Origin: Anaerolineaceae bacterium
GTDB taxonomy: Bacteria > Chloroflexota > Anaerolineae > Anaerolineales > Anaerolineaceae
Assembly: GCA_016927865.1 (NCBI GenBank)
Contig: JAFGLU010000132.1
Location: 1 to 64,000 of the forward strand
DNA: 64,000 bases
Direction of reading: 5' to 3'
Positions 41,749 through 51,266 of this stretch are shown here, piece after piece (the stretch's first letter is position 1; each line of letters opens with the position of its first letter). The translations under genes and the position numbers were made by a program. The notes under the pieces were generated by a model. The model did not search any database and had not been told where the DNA came from. It saw only the letters and a list, made by a program, of their open reading frames with translations.

Positions 41749-43716
41749 ATGGAGCTTCGTTTCCGTCAGGTTCACCTCGATTTTCATACCAGCCAGCACA
41801 TCACCGGCATTGGCGCATCCTTTGACCCCGATGAATTCGCCGCCACCCTGGCCTGCGCCCATGTCAACTCGGTCACTTGCTTTGCCCGCTGCCATCACGG
41901 CTACATGTACTACGATACGCAAAAATTCCCCGAACGCCGCCACCCTCACCTTCAGCGCAACCTGCTGCCCGAGATGATCGCGGCATGCCGCGCGCGCGGA
42001 ATCCGCGTGCCCATCTATACCACCATCCAGTGGGACCAGTTCACCGCCGACCGCCACCCCGAATGGCTGGCCCTCGGCGCCGATGGTAAAGTCCTCGGCA
42101 CCCCGCCTTACGAAGCCGGGTTTTACCGCTATCTCATGGTCAACTCGCCCTACTTCGATTTCCTCAAAGAGCACGTCCGCGAGATTTTTGAGTTGATGCC
42201 TGTCGACGGCTTCTTTTTTGACATCACCCAGTCCCTCGATGACTCCTCCATCTGGACCCGCAATGCCATGCTGGCTGCTGGTCTGAACCCTTCCGACCCC
42301 GAAGCGCGCTTCCGCTATGGCTTGCAAGTTATCGACACCTTCAAGTTGGAAATGACCGCTTTCGTCCGCCAGTTTTCTCCCGATTGCACCATTTTCTACA
42401 ATGCCGGGCACGTCAGCCCCTTTGAAAAGGCCGGGTTGCCCGCCTATTCACACCTGGAGTTGGAATCTCTGCCAAGCGGCGGCTGGGGCTACCTGCATTT
42501 CCCGCTCACCGCTCGCTATGCGCGCACTCTGGGCAAAGACATCCTCGGCATGACCGGTAAGTTTCACACTTCCTGGGGCGATTTTCACTCCTTCAAGAAC
42601 CCCGCCGCGCTGCAATTCGAATGCTTCCAAATGCTGGCCCTGGGCGCCAAATGCTCCATCGGCGACCAGCTACAACCCTACGGCAAAATCTGCCCGGCCA
42701 CCTATGACCTGATCGGCTCTGTTTACGCAGAGGTGGAAAAGAAAGAACCCTGGTGTGCCGGGGCTGCCCCGCTCACCGATATCGGCCTACTCAACACCGA
42801 AGAATGGAACCGCGAGCAGGTATCCAATGCCGCTGCCGGGGCGGTGATGATGCTGCAAGAAGCCGGGAGCCAGTTCAATGTGCTCGACACCCGCAGCGAC
42901 TTCACCCCCTACAAGGTGCTCATCCTACCCGATACCATCACCTTGAATCCTGAACTGACCCAAAAAATTGAGGCATATCTGGCCCAGGGCGGCTCGCTCA
43001 TCGCCTCTTACCATTCTGGTCTGGATACTGGCGGGCAAGACTTTCTCCTGCCCGCCCTTGGCCTCCAGCGGGTCGGCGAGGCCCCCTTTAGTCCCGATTT
43101 TATCCTCCCCGCCGGCGAAATTGGCCGCGGGCTGCCCGAAACCGAGCATGTCATGTACCAGCGCGGCTTGCAGGTCGCGCCACACCCAGGAACAGAGGTG
43201 CTCGCCCAAACCGCCGTGCCCTACTTCAACCGCACCTGGGAGCATTTTTCCTCCCACCTGCACACCCCCTCGGCGCACAAAACCGGCTACCCCGCCATCC
43301 TTCGTCACGGACGGGCCGTCTATTTCGCCCATCCCATCTTCAGCCAATACCGCGCCAATGCTCCTCGGTGGGTTAAGAGCCTGTTCCTCAACGCCCTCGA
43401 TTTGCTCCTACCCCAACCCCTGGTGCGCAAGGGCGGCCCCTCCACACTGCTGGTCACCCTCAACGACCAGCCCCAGCACCAACGCCAGGTCCTACACCTG
43501 CTGCATTACATGCCCGAGCGCCGTGGTCTGGGCTTTGACACCATTGAAGATGTCATCCCCCTTTATGATATCCCCATCTCCCTCCGCGCCGACTCTCCCG
43601 TCCAATCCGTGACCCTCGTTCCCGATGGCCCTTCGTTGCCCTTCACTCAATCCTCCGGGCGGGTCGAATTTACCGTCCCCGCCATCCTCGGCCACCAGAT
43701 GGTCGAAGTTGTATAA
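41749..43716 (+). CDS. Putative glycosyl hydrolase with beta-galactosidase-trimerisation-like domain
   Basis: A 655-aa protein. The N-terminal 320 residues look like a TIM barrel of the hypothetical glycosyl hydrolase type (HVNSVTCFARCHHGYMYYDT, IPIYTTIQW-like strand, VDGFFFDITQ with candidate Asp). The middle (ADIGLLNTEE to YKVLILPDTITLN) matches the Rossmann-like trimerisation domain of GH42 enzymes, and a beta domain ends the protein. There is no signal peptide. AGGAG precedes the ATG. It is divergent from the GH63-like gene and probably acts on the same glycan, such as a fucosylated or galactosylated oligosaccharide; specificity is unknown. Confidence 0.75.
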   Translation: MELRFRQVHLDFHTSQHITGIGASFDPDEFAATLACAHVNSVTCFARCHHGYMYYDTQKFPERRHPHLQRNLLPEMIAACRARGIRVPIYTTIQWDQFTADRHPEWLALGADGKVLGTPPYEAGFYRYLMVNSPYFDFLKEHVREIFELMPVDGFFFDITQSLDDSSIWTRNAMLAAGLNPSDPEARFRYGLQVIDTFKLEMTAFVRQFSPDCTIFYNAGHVSPFEKAGLPAYSHLELESLPSGGWGYLHFPLTARYARTLGKDILGMTGKFHTSWGDFHSFKNPAALQFECFQMLALGAKCSIGDQLQPYGKICPATYDLIGSVYAEVEKKEPWCAGAAPLTDIGLLNTEEWNREQVSNAAAGAVMMLQEAGSQFNVLDTRSDFTPYKVLILPDTITLNPELTQKIEAYLAQGGSLIASYHSGLDTGGQDFLLPALGLQRVGEAPFSPDFILPAGEIGRGLPETEHVMYQRGLQVAPHPGTEVLAQTAVPYFNRTWEHFSSHLHTPSAHKTGYPAILRHGRAVYFAHPIFSQYRANAPRWVKSLFLNALDLLLPQPLVRKGGPSTLLVTLNDQPQHQRQVLHLLHYMPERRGLGFDTIEDVIPLYDIPISLRADSPVQSVTLVPDGPSLPFTQSSGRVEFTVPAILGHQMVEVV

Positions 43717-43754
43717 GTCGTGAGAGCCCATTCTGGCCTTCTTACCACGGAGCC

Positions 43755-43832
43755 TCCCACAAGCTGTTTCTCTTCAGCCCGGAGGGCTTCCATATACTGA
43801 GCAGGGACTTCAGTCCCGCGGCATGGCTAAAG
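43755..43832. repeat. Dispersed repeat with two small hairpins, copy 2
   Basis: CAGCCCGGAGGGCTTCCATA and GGGACTTCAGTCCCGCGGCA match the copy at 10531-10607. It lies between convergent genes. Confidence 0.6.
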
Positions 43833-43862
43833 CACGCAATAGCAAAATCATTCAGAGAACAC

Positions 43863-43906
43863 AAAAAATGATAGAGTGCAGTTCGCGCCACACTCTATCA
43901 TTTTTT
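43863..43906. terminator. Bidirectional intrinsic terminator
   Basis: AAAAAATGATAGAGTG (43863-43878) pairs perfectly with 43891-43906, giving a stem that begins with A-tract and ends with T-tract on each strand. It separates the convergent GHL-type and alpha-mannosidase genes. Confidence 0.85.
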
Positions 43907-43925
43907 GATTTACCAACGACCGGTA

Positions 43926-46900
43926 TTACAGGTCCAGCCGCACGGTCTTAATTTCAAACGGGCGGAAGTCCAACGCCACCTTTCCATCCGCCACCGGCAC
44001 CGCCTCGCCCCGCTCTTCCACCAGGTTGGTCAGTGCCGCCATCTTCACCGGCAGCACGGTTCCCAGTGTGCAACGCGTCGCCGTGCGCATCGCTTCGTAC
44101 AGACGCACAATCACCGCGCCCGAGCCGTCTTCCGCCGGTTTGACCGCCTCGATGATCACATTCGGCGCGCTCACCGAGAACAGGCTGCCCTCGCCCGCGC
44201 TGCCCGCAACCGTCAGCACCGGCACGTTCAGGTCGTAGGCTTCCTGCACCACGCCGCTCTCCGAAAGGCTGCCATTCCAGTAATAAAGCGCATAAGTGAA
44301 CGTCTGGAAGCCGCGGTCCGCCACCATATCCGGGGCCGTGCCCGATTTAAGCAGGGTCAGGTTCAGGCTGTTGCCCTTCACGCTCAACCCGTATTTGCTG
44401 TCGTTCAGCACCGCCACGCCGCGCATCTCCTCGGTCAGCGCCGACCACTTGTGCGCGCTCACCTCGAAGCGATCCGCATCGTAGGGTCGCGACTTGTGGT
44501 TGGGACGCCGCAGGTGCCCGAACTGCACCTCGTGCACCGCCTCGTCCGTGTGGATGTTGGCCGGGAAGTTCACCTTCAACAGTTTGTGGCTCTCCTGCCA
44601 GTCGATGCCCGTCTCGAACTCGATCCGGCGGCTGCTGCGCTTCAGGCTAATCACCTGGGTCATTTCCGAGTTGTGCAGCTTGCGCGTCAGGCGCAGCTTG
44701 GCAACCAGCGGGCCGCTCCAGAACACCTCCAGTATGCCGTTATCCTCCAGTTCCACCGGAGCGTCCTCGGTCATGCTGTTCAAATCCCAGGCGTCCCAGA
44801 TATCCGGCACATCCTTATACATGCGCAACTGGTTGCCCAGACCCTTCAACTGCTCGCGCCCGCTTTCCTTGTCCATCAGGCGGGTAATCTCACCGTTGTG
44901 ATTGAACTCCACCCGCAGCAGGTCGTTCTCCAGGAAGGCTCCGCCGTCGATCACGCCGGCAAATGCCCGCGCTTCGTGCCCGCCCACCAGGGAGGGCGCC
45001 TTGACCGTGGTCCAGCCGCAGCCAGGCACTTCCACTTCCGCCTGCCCGCCGGGCACGTCCACCAGCGCCTTGCGCGGCCAGTTCAGCGAGTTGAACACCG
45101 TCACCCCGTCTGTGCCGCCCACAAAGCTCTGCGCGGCCTTGTGGGCCGTCTCGCGCGCGTCCTCCAGCACCTCAGCGTACAACGCCTCCGCTTCTTCGTA
45201 CACCCGTTGGATCGAAGACCCCGGCAAAATGTCGTGGAACTGGTTCAGCATCACTTTCACCCAGCTATCGTAGAGGGTCTTGTGATCAAAGGCAAAACCT
45301 TTCAAGGCCTTGGCCGCCGAACCCCACAGCTCGGCCTCGCGCAAAGCCAGTTCGCTCTTGCGGTTGCCCTTCTTGGTCTTGGCCTGCGATGTATACGTTC
45401 CGCGATGCGACTGGAAGTACAACTCGCCCACATAGCGTTCCTTGGGCAAGCCCTGCGTCTCCAAATCGGCAAAGAAATCCGCCGGTGTGGACAATTTGAG
45501 TTTGGGCATCCCTTCCAGGTCGGCCCCACGGCGCAGGAATTCCATGTGATTGCGCTCTGGGCCGCCGCCGCCGTCGCCCCAGCCAAAGGCCAGGATGAAC
45601 GAGTTGATCCCGTTCTTCTGCAGGCGGGTGTTCCAGCGATCAAAGACCGCCTTGGGCCGTGTCTGGCTGTTGTAATCGGTGAAGATGTGCGCCGGAATGG
45701 CCGAACCGTCGATTCCTTCCCACCAGAAGGTGTTATAGGGGAACGGGTCTCCGCCGCCATAAGCCCAGGTGATCTTTTGGGTGGCAAAGCCAATCATGCC
45801 GCAGCCCTTGAGGATTTGCGGCAGCGCGCCGGAATAACCGAACACGTCCGGCAGCCACAGCACGCGCGAATCTACGCCCAACTCGTCGCGGTAAAACTGC
45901 TGCCCGTACATCACTTGCCGGATCAGCGCTTCGCCGCCGCTCACGTTGGTGTCGGCCTCAATCCACATCCCGCCATCCGGGATCAACCGCCCAGTCTTGA
46001 TTTCAGCCTTATAGCGCTCGTACAACTCCGGATACAGCGTTTTCATCATCATATACAGATGCGGCTGGCTCTGCAAGAAGCGGTGCTCCGGGTACTCATC
46101 GAACAACACCATCTGGTTGATGGCTGTGCGCGCCATCTTCCGCTCGGTTTCCGCCAGCGGCCACAGCCAGGCCACATCAATGTGCGCGTGCCCAAAAGCG
46201 TGCATGGTCGGCATGCTTGGCCCGTTCTTCTTTGCCAGCAGCCCCGCCAGCCGCTCGCGGCCCTTGCGCACGGTTTCCAGCATCTCATCTTCGGGTAGCT
46301 CCAAATCGACGATCATGGTCGCGTCCATCAACCCCTGGTCGATTTCGGCTACGCGCAAACTAAGCGGGTCCAGCCCGTCGCGCAGATCGTGCAGCGTGGT
46401 CATATCCAGCGCCAGTTGGTAGACGTCCTCCAGCCACACGCCGAAGGTGCTTTCGCCCACCTTCACCTGCTGCGCAGGAGTCGGCGGCACCGTCTGGTAG
46501 CCGTGCGGATTGGGCCCGTCGCCCACCGTGATCCGCCCGTGCCCGGCGTAGGATTCGATCAGCAAATCATAGGTCGTCCCTACCTGAGCGCTCCGCGAGA
46601 GGGTAATCTCTTTGTGGCCCCAGCCCACCGAGCCTTCCACCCGCCCGTTGATCCACACCAGGCTTTCACCGCCCGGCGCCAGCTTCAATGCAATCCGCTT
46701 ACCCTGGGCCGCTTCTGGCAGAACAACCTGCCCCTTGAACCAGCCATACTCCCACTTCGACCCCCACGCCGTGCCGACCGGCATGGGTTGAAAGCTGCCT
46801 GCCTGTGCCTGTTCAGGGGTCAGCCGCATGGTGGTTGCGAAACTATCCAACTCCACCTGCCCCAGTGGGCGGTAGGTCATCTTCCACAACCACTCTTCCC

Positions 46901-46940
46901 AACGCTTAATTCGTTGTAACCATTCAGGTGTCAACGCCAT
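43926..46940 (-). CDS. GH38 alpha-mannosidase
   Basis: A 1004-aa zinc-dependent retaining alpha-mannosidase, full length for the bacterial family. The Zn-binding FGHAHIDVAWLWPLAETERK is near residue 255 and the nucleophile Asp is in LWLPDVFGYSGALPQ near 365. The middle helical bundle and C-terminal beta domains follow. No signal peptide is seen, so it degrades imported manno-oligosaccharides in the cytoplasm. The start follows AAGGAG. It ends at the shared terminator at 43863-43906. Confidence 0.93.
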   Translation of the reverse strand: MALTPEWLQRIKRWEEWLWKMTYRPLGQVELDSFATTMRLTPEQAQAGSFQPMPVGTAWGSKWEYGWFKGQVVLPEAAQGKRIALKLAPGGESLVWINGRVEGSVGWGHKEITLSRSAQVGTTYDLLIESYAGHGRITVGDGPNPHGYQTVPPTPAQQVKVGESTFGVWLEDVYQLALDMTTLHDLRDGLDPLSLRVAEIDQGLMDATMIVDLELPEDEMLETVRKGRERLAGLLAKKNGPSMPTMHAFGHAHIDVAWLWPLAETERKMARTAINQMVLFDEYPEHRFLQSQPHLYMMMKTLYPELYERYKAEIKTGRLIPDGGMWIEADTNVSGGEALIRQVMYGQQFYRDELGVDSRVLWLPDVFGYSGALPQILKGCGMIGFATQKITWAYGGGDPFPYNTFWWEGIDGSAIPAHIFTDYNSQTRPKAVFDRWNTRLQKNGINSFILAFGWGDGGGGPERNHMEFLRRGADLEGMPKLKLSTPADFFADLETQGLPKERYVGELYFQSHRGTYTSQAKTKKGNRKSELALREAELWGSAAKALKGFAFDHKTLYDSWVKVMLNQFHDILPGSSIQRVYEEAEALYAEVLEDARETAHKAAQSFVGGTDGVTVFNSLNWPRKALVDVPGGQAEVEVPGCGWTTVKAPSLVGGHEARAFAGVIDGGAFLENDLLRVEFNHNGEITRLMDKESGREQLKGLGNQLRMYKDVPDIWDAWDLNSMTEDAPVELEDNGILEVFWSGPLVAKLRLTRKLHNSEMTQVISLKRSSRRIEFETGIDWQESHKLLKVNFPANIHTDEAVHEVQFGHLRRPNHKSRPYDADRFEVSAHKWSALTEEMRGVAVLNDSKYGLSVKGNSLNLTLLKSGTAPDMVADRGFQTFTYALYYWNGSLSESGVVQEAYDLNVPVLTVAGSAGEGSLFSVSAPNVIIEAVKPAEDGSGAVIVRLYEAMRTATRCTLGTVLPVKMAALTNLVEERGEAVPVADGKVALDFRPFEIKTVRLDL

Positions 46941-47087
46941 ACAAATTTCTCCTTGGAATCAACCAATCAGGTCCGCGGCTCGTGCCGCGGTTACGGTGAG
47001 TTAACCCGGATTCTACTCGAAATCATCTGGCGTTACCAATTTTCTTAATCGACATCTAATATGGGCAAATGAGTAATTGACTTCCTT

Positions 47088-47313
47088 CTACTTCGGCCAC
47101 AGATTCACTACAACGATCAACAGGAATAACACCCAAATAGTGACTATGCCACCAGTTACGATTCCAGAATAGTTATACAGGCGCGGATACTTCTTCTGGG
47201 CGAGATTCCGCAGCCCAGATCGGAGTGATCGTATTCCAACAAAGCCCAATAAAGCAAAAACAAACCTACCCAGCAATAACTCAAACCATCATCTCGGAAT
47301 CAAATTCATTCAT
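47088..47313 (-). pseudogene. Small two-helix membrane protein, probably frameshifted
   Basis: The frame 47088-47276 (62 aa from a TTG) has two hydrophobic helices. A better start is ATG at 47313 with AAAGGGA upstream, giving MNEFDSEM, but that frame stops at once in TGA. Removing one base near 47290 would join them into one 70-odd-aa protein (MNEFDSEMWFELLLGRF and on). The joined form looks more natural than a TTG start. It follows the 145-aa gene by 19 bp, so they may be one operon. No function is recognised. Confidence 0.5.
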
Positions 47314-47332
47314 ATTCCCTTTCTCTTATCTG

Positions 47333-47770
47333 TCAATCATCTAAATACAGCTTCAAATCCCTCACGACCCCATCTTCAGAGAACAGAACCATGAAATCGA
47401 AACCATTCTCGGGATACTTGCATGGCATCATTGAAATCCTCTGCTTCAGTTCGCCACTCGAAAGTGTCGTTATCTCAAACGGAACAATCGGAGCAATATC
47501 CGATAAAGCTAATAGCACTTCAAGATATGTTGGGGTAGGCTGAGCTTGAGAATAAATCCGGCCCACCATTGCATTTCCGATCAAGGAATAAGTTGGGTCA
47601 ACTGAATATTCGACTCCCAACCGTTTATAGCAAGCCTTATTTTCTTGCCATACAGACACCCGATAAATAGACAAAGCCAAACAGCCTACTAAAAGAAAAA
47701 CGCACCCACCCAACAAAACAAATCTGACATATTTGCGAATAGGATTCACAATAACCTCATATCCATTCAA
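47333..47770 (-). CDS. Hypothetical membrane-anchored protein
   Basis: A 145-aa protein with a single N-terminal membrane helix (FVLLGGCVFLLVGCLALSIY, about 17-36) and an outside domain of about 105 residues with three Cys. I recognise no family. The DNA is more AT-rich than the neighbours, as is the small gene after it, which hints at later acquisition. It starts 12 bp from the end of the GNAT gene and is in the same direction, so co-transcription is possible. Confidence 0.6.
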   Translation of the reverse strand: MNGYEVIVNPIRKYVRFVLLGGCVFLLVGCLALSIYRVSVWQENKACYKRLGVEYSVDPTYSLIGNAMVGRIYSQAQPTPTYLEVLLALSDIAPIVPFEITTLSSGELKQRISMMPCKYPENGFDFMVLFSEDGVVRDLKLYLDD

Positions 47771-47782
47771 AAGTTCTATCTT

Positions 47783-48745
47783 TTACAACCGTTTCACCAG
47801 AATCAAGCACGGATTGGCTTCATCCCACACTTGTTTCAACTCTTCCAGCGGGCGAAATCCTGCCGCCACATAAAATGCCCGCGTCCGGGCGTAAAACGGA
47901 TCGTTGCTGGATGGCCCCACCGTCTTGACTTGCAAAAATTCCACACCTTCACTGCGCAAATGCCCTTCCGCCTTCAGCGTCAGCGCTCGCCCAACCCCTT
48001 TGTGGTGCGTCTCAGGGCGCACCCCCATCACGTAGATCTCCGCGGAAAAATGGCTGTGCTTCTTCACCGTCAAAAAGCCCATCAGCTGCCCGCTTTCGTC
48101 TCGTGCAATCCAGGTGGGCAAATCGCCAATCTCCTGCCCGTAGCGCACAATCGCGTCCTCGATTCCAAACCAATCGGGCAGCAGCCGCAGCAGCGCCTCG
48201 CACTCGGCGCCCAGGCCTAACTCCGGACCCGACACCTGCCATTCCAGCCCCATTCCGCCCGGCGATTGAAACTCCTGCATCGGTCCCGCCCAATCCTCTG
48301 CCGTCACCTCGCGGAAATTCCCGCCCGTATAGCGCTCAATCACCTTGCGCCAGAAAGCCTGGGCCGGCTGGTTGCTAATCTCTTGCCCCACCCGCCATGT
48401 ACCTGGAAAGCGGTTGAACAACTCCGCCGCCGCCTTGTCACCCAAACCTTTGGCGCGATACTTGCGCAACACAAAAAATTCAGCCATCAAGCTCATCATC
48501 TCGCCTGTTTCACCACCCACCACCCTGCGCACCAGGGCAAAACCCGCCAGCTTCCCGTTCGTCCGAAACAAGAAAGCATGCCGGCCTTCTTCTGTCCAAT
48601 AGTGATCCAGGTAGGGGTAACCAAACAAGCCGTGCCGATCCACATCTTCGCCGGAATACTGGCTATAGTCGTGCATGCACAGCTCCAGTAGATGCTGTAA
48701 TATGATCTTGTCTTCAACGACCGCTGGGACAACTTCAAGATTCAT
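47783..48745 (-). CDS. Tandem GNAT acetyltransferase
   Basis: A 320-aa protein with two GNAT folds. The first (about 1-150) keeps AEFFVLRKYRAKGLGDKAA, an acetyl-CoA loop similar to R-x-x-G-x-G, and matches predicted acetyltransferases. The second (about 170-320) has GVRPETHHKGVGRALTLKAE and YVAAGFRPLEE. Both acetyl-CoA loops look usable. Substrate is unknown; the family includes small-molecule and antibiotic acetyltransferases. It stands divergent from the ECF sigma gene. Confidence 0.82.
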   Translation of the reverse strand: MNLEVVPAVVEDKIILQHLLELCMHDYSQYSGEDVDRHGLFGYPYLDHYWTEEGRHAFLFRTNGKLAGFALVRRVVGGETGEMMSLMAEFFVLRKYRAKGLGDKAAAELFNRFPGTWRVGQEISNQPAQAFWRKVIERYTGGNFREVTAEDWAGPMQEFQSPGGMGLEWQVSGPELGLGAECEALLRLLPDWFGIEDAIVRYGQEIGDLPTWIARDESGQLMGFLTVKKHSHFSAEIYVMGVRPETHHKGVGRALTLKAEGHLRSEGVEFLQVKTVGPSSNDPFYARTRAFYVAAGFRPLEELKQVWDEANPCLILVKRL

Positions 48746-48811
48746 TGCTTGCGCCCTCCCTTCGCGTTGTTAAGTCAATGTAAGGTTTTTCTTACCAAAC
48801 GATGACCCGTT

Positions 48812-48839
48812 TTGACTACAAATACGTTTTATTTAACAT
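48812..48839 (+). promoter_or_regulatory. Candidate promoter of the sigma/FecR operon
   Basis: TTGACT (48812-48817), a 16-bp spacer and TAACAT (48834-48839). Transcription would start about 15 bases before the ATG. The -10 match is only moderate. Confidence 0.4.
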
Positions 48840-48859
48840 GAGTATACGGACGGAACAGG

Positions 48860-49414
48860 ATGCAGTCAACTAACGAAACAACCCTGGTACAACTCGCCCA
48901 AAAAGGCAACACCAACGCCACCGGCACATTGTACGAGATGCACCATCCCGGCATCTTTCAGTACCTCTTCTATCGGGTCGGGGATGTACACACCGCCGAA
49001 GAGCTGACCGGTGAGGTCTTCCTGAAGATGGTCCGCGCCCTGCCCGGTTACCGCCCGACCAACAACGGCACCTTTCGATCCTGGCTGTACACCATCGCTC
49101 GCAACATGGCCATCGACCACTACCGACGCAATGCCAACCGCCCCCTAGCTGCTTTTGACGACGAACTGGGCCTGGCTAGCGAGGACGCCGGCGACGCCGT
49201 TGAAGTCAAGCTCACCAACGAAGCGCTCCAAGAAGCCCTCAAGCAGCTTCCCGACATCCAACGGGACGTCCTCATCTTGCGCTTCATCGAAAATATGACC
49301 GTTGAAGAAGTTGCGTCCATGTTGCACAAAACCTACGATTCAATCAAGAGCCTACAACGCCGGGCACTGGTGGTTCTTCGCCAGGCCCTTCTCGAACAGG
49401 AGGAAATCCAATGA
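48860..49414 (+). CDS. ECF-type RNA polymerase sigma factor
   Basis: A 184-aa sigma-70 factor with region 2 (FQYLFYRVGDVHTAEELTGEVFLKM and SWLYTIARNMAIDHYRR) and region 4 (LPDIQRDVLILRFIENMTVEE, then LHKTYDSIKSLQRRALVVLR). Region 3 is missing, as expected for ECF factors. Its stop overlaps the start of the FecR-domain gene (ATGA), so the two are coupled and probably act together: the membrane partner would hold or sense for the sigma factor. Target genes are unknown. Confidence 0.9.
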   Translation: MQSTNETTLVQLAQKGNTNATGTLYEMHHPGIFQYLFYRVGDVHTAEELTGEVFLKMVRALPGYRPTNNGTFRSWLYTIARNMAIDHYRRNANRPLAAFDDELGLASEDAGDAVEVKLTNEALQEALKQLPDIQRDVLILRFIENMTVEEVASMLHKTYDSIKSLQRRALVVLRQALLEQEEIQ

Positions 49415-51141
49415 CCATTCAAGACCAGCTTTTACAAAATTGTCTGGATGAATTCAATCAGGGCCGCTCCCTGGATGAAATCATCGCCAACGTCCCCCCC
49501 GAATCGGCGGGGATCATCCCCCAGCTTCGCCTGGCAGTCGAAGCGCGCGGCTTACCCCCCGTCACCATGGCCCCTGAAAAAGCCCAGGCGCAGCGCGCCC
49601 AGGTCAAACAGGAAGCCCGTCGGGTGCTCAGCCCTGCCTTCTTGCGCTTCATCCCTTCCTGGGCCGTTGCTCCGGCCGGAGCGCTGGCTGTCCTGGTTGT
49701 GCTGCTCATCGCCTTCTCGGCGATTCTGGCCAAACCAGCCTCCAGTTATGCCACGGTCATGAACGTGGAAGGTATCGTCGAAGTCGCCGATGACATCGCC
49801 GCACCCGAATGGGCAGTGCTGCAAGATGGCGACCGGGTTGCCCAGGGGCAGTACGTCCGCACCCGCTTCGGCTCTTCCGCCACGCTGGTCTTCTTCGAAG
49901 GCACCCGCGCCACCCTGGGCCAAGACACGCAGGTCGGCTTGCAGGTGGTTGAAGGCTCTGGCCGCACCCTCACGGTGGAACTTGCCCAGATCAATGGCGT
50001 AACCGAGCACAGCGTCGTGCCCCTGCACGGCAACAGCAGCGCCTACATCGTCCACACCGCCTCCGGCCAGGCCTCCGTTCACGGCACCGCCTTCACCGTT
50101 GACTCCACCGCCGGCGCCACGCGCTTCGCCGTCGAACATGGCAAGGTTGAGGTCAACAACGCCGAAGAGTCCGTCTTCCTCACCGCCGGGCAAGCCGCCG
50201 TGGTCCTCGCCGACGAGACCCCCTCCGACCCGACCTTTGAATTCGCCGTGCAAGGTACCATCACCGCCATCGCCGGCGACCAGTGGACCGTGGGTGGCCT
50301 GACCTTCACCGTCGATCCGGCTCTCATCGAAGGTGGTGCCTGGGCCGAGGGTGACTGGGTCTGGGTCCGCGGGCGTATTCTCTCAGACGGCTCCCTTGTG
50401 GCTGACAAAATTAGCTACCCAAACAACAGCAAAGAGCGCTCTAACTTCACCGGCGTGGTTGAATCGATGGGCGATGCAGCCTGGGTGGTCAGTGGCAAGA
50501 CCGTTGCTATTGACGCCGAAACCGAATTTGACGAAGGCATCGCGGTAGGCGACCCCGTGGAGGTCAGCTTCACCATCCTCCCAGACGGCACCTGGCTGGC
50601 CAAAGAGATCGAGGCCCTGGAAGATGATCAAGACCAGCCTGTCGCTACGCCCACAGTCGATCCTGCCGCTACACCAGAGGTCATCGAGACCCCCGAAGGC
50701 ACCCGTGCCGGCTGCGATGTAACCGACAAGCAGCACCCCACAGGCCTGACCCTTTCCGCCCGCTACGGCGTGTCCTACGAAGAGATCATGGTCTGGTTCT
50801 GCAAGGGTTACGGCCTCGGTGAGATCGACCTGGCCTATGAACTGAGCCAGACCAGCGGCATGCCGGTCTCAGAAATCTTCGCCATGCGCGAATCTGGCAT
50901 CGGCTGGGGCAACATCAAGAAAGAAGTCGAAAAACTGGCCGAAGACACGCCCTCGCCCGATGACGATAAGAAGCAAGACAAAGATAAGGGTAAAGACAAG
51001 GATAAGGGCGAGGACGATGATGAAGGTGACGGCGAGGACGACCCCTCTATCGAGGAAACTCCACAACCGGACGACAAGAAGAACGATAAAAAGCCTACCA
51101 AGACACCCAAGGTGAAACCCACCAAGAAACCCAAACCGTAA
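49411..51141 (+). CDS. FecR-domain membrane protein, partner of the ECF sigma factor
   Basis: A 576-aa protein. A cytoplasmic helical start (1-80) could bind the sigma factor. One membrane helix (about 84-107) is followed by a FecR domain (SYATVMNVEGIVEV to TAGQAAVVL, about 110-265), then two OB-like repeats of about 60 residues (GTITAIAGDQWTVGG; FTGVVESMGDAAWVV) resembling DUF5666. A Cys-bearing helical segment (RAGCDVTDKQHPTGLTLSA to IGWGNIKKEVEKLA) and a long Lys/Asp/Glu-rich tail end the protein. The tail may touch cell-surface polymers. It is followed by a strong terminator. Confidence 0.85.
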   Translation: MTIQDQLLQNCLDEFNQGRSLDEIIANVPPESAGIIPQLRLAVEARGLPPVTMAPEKAQAQRAQVKQEARRVLSPAFLRFIPSWAVAPAGALAVLVVLLIAFSAILAKPASSYATVMNVEGIVEVADDIAAPEWAVLQDGDRVAQGQYVRTRFGSSATLVFFEGTRATLGQDTQVGLQVVEGSGRTLTVELAQINGVTEHSVVPLHGNSSAYIVHTASGQASVHGTAFTVDSTAGATRFAVEHGKVEVNNAEESVFLTAGQAAVVLADETPSDPTFEFAVQGTITAIAGDQWTVGGLTFTVDPALIEGGAWAEGDWVWVRGRILSDGSLVADKISYPNNSKERSNFTGVVESMGDAAWVVSGKTVAIDAETEFDEGIAVGDPVEVSFTILPDGTWLAKEIEALEDDQDQPVATPTVDPAATPEVIETPEGTRAGCDVTDKQHPTGLTLSARYGVSYEEIMVWFCKGYGLGEIDLAYELSQTSGMPVSEIFAMRESGIGWGNIKKEVEKLAEDTPSPDDDKKQDKDKGKDKDKGEDDDEGDGEDDPSIEETPQPDDKKNDKKPTKTPKVKPTKKPKP

Positions 51142-51159
51142 TTCGCCCTTCCAACTTCC

Positions 51160-51197
51160 TGCGCTGCGAGTCCCCCACTCGCAGCGCAATTTTTTTC
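51160..51197 (+). terminator. Intrinsic terminator of the sigma/FecR operon
   Basis: TGCGCTGCGAGT (51160-51171) pairs perfectly with 51177-51188 and is followed by ATTTTTTT. Confidence 0.9.
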
Positions 51198-51213
51198 TAC
51201 TGCCACTCCTACA

Positions 51214-51244
51214 GACCTGACAGGTTTTGAAAACCTGTCAGGTC
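51214..51244. repeat. ACCTGACAGG palindrome, copy 1
   Basis: GACCTGACAGGTTTT pairs with AAAACCTGTCAGGTC around one base, a near-perfect 31-bp palindrome. A shorter relative is at 59570-59602. It may end the leftward hypothetical gene next to it. Confidence 0.75.
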
Positions 51245-51266
51245 TTGATGGTCTTACCGAAATGCT

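Noticed and set aside
43905-46298. 797-codon open frame on the + strand
   Set aside because: Antisense shadow of the GH38 alpha-mannosidase, without recognisable motifs.
51207-51250. Palindrome as an operator for the sigma/FecR genes
   Set aside because: It lies after their terminator, and a related palindrome occurs after an unrelated gene at 59570, so a dispersed repeat or terminator is more likely.
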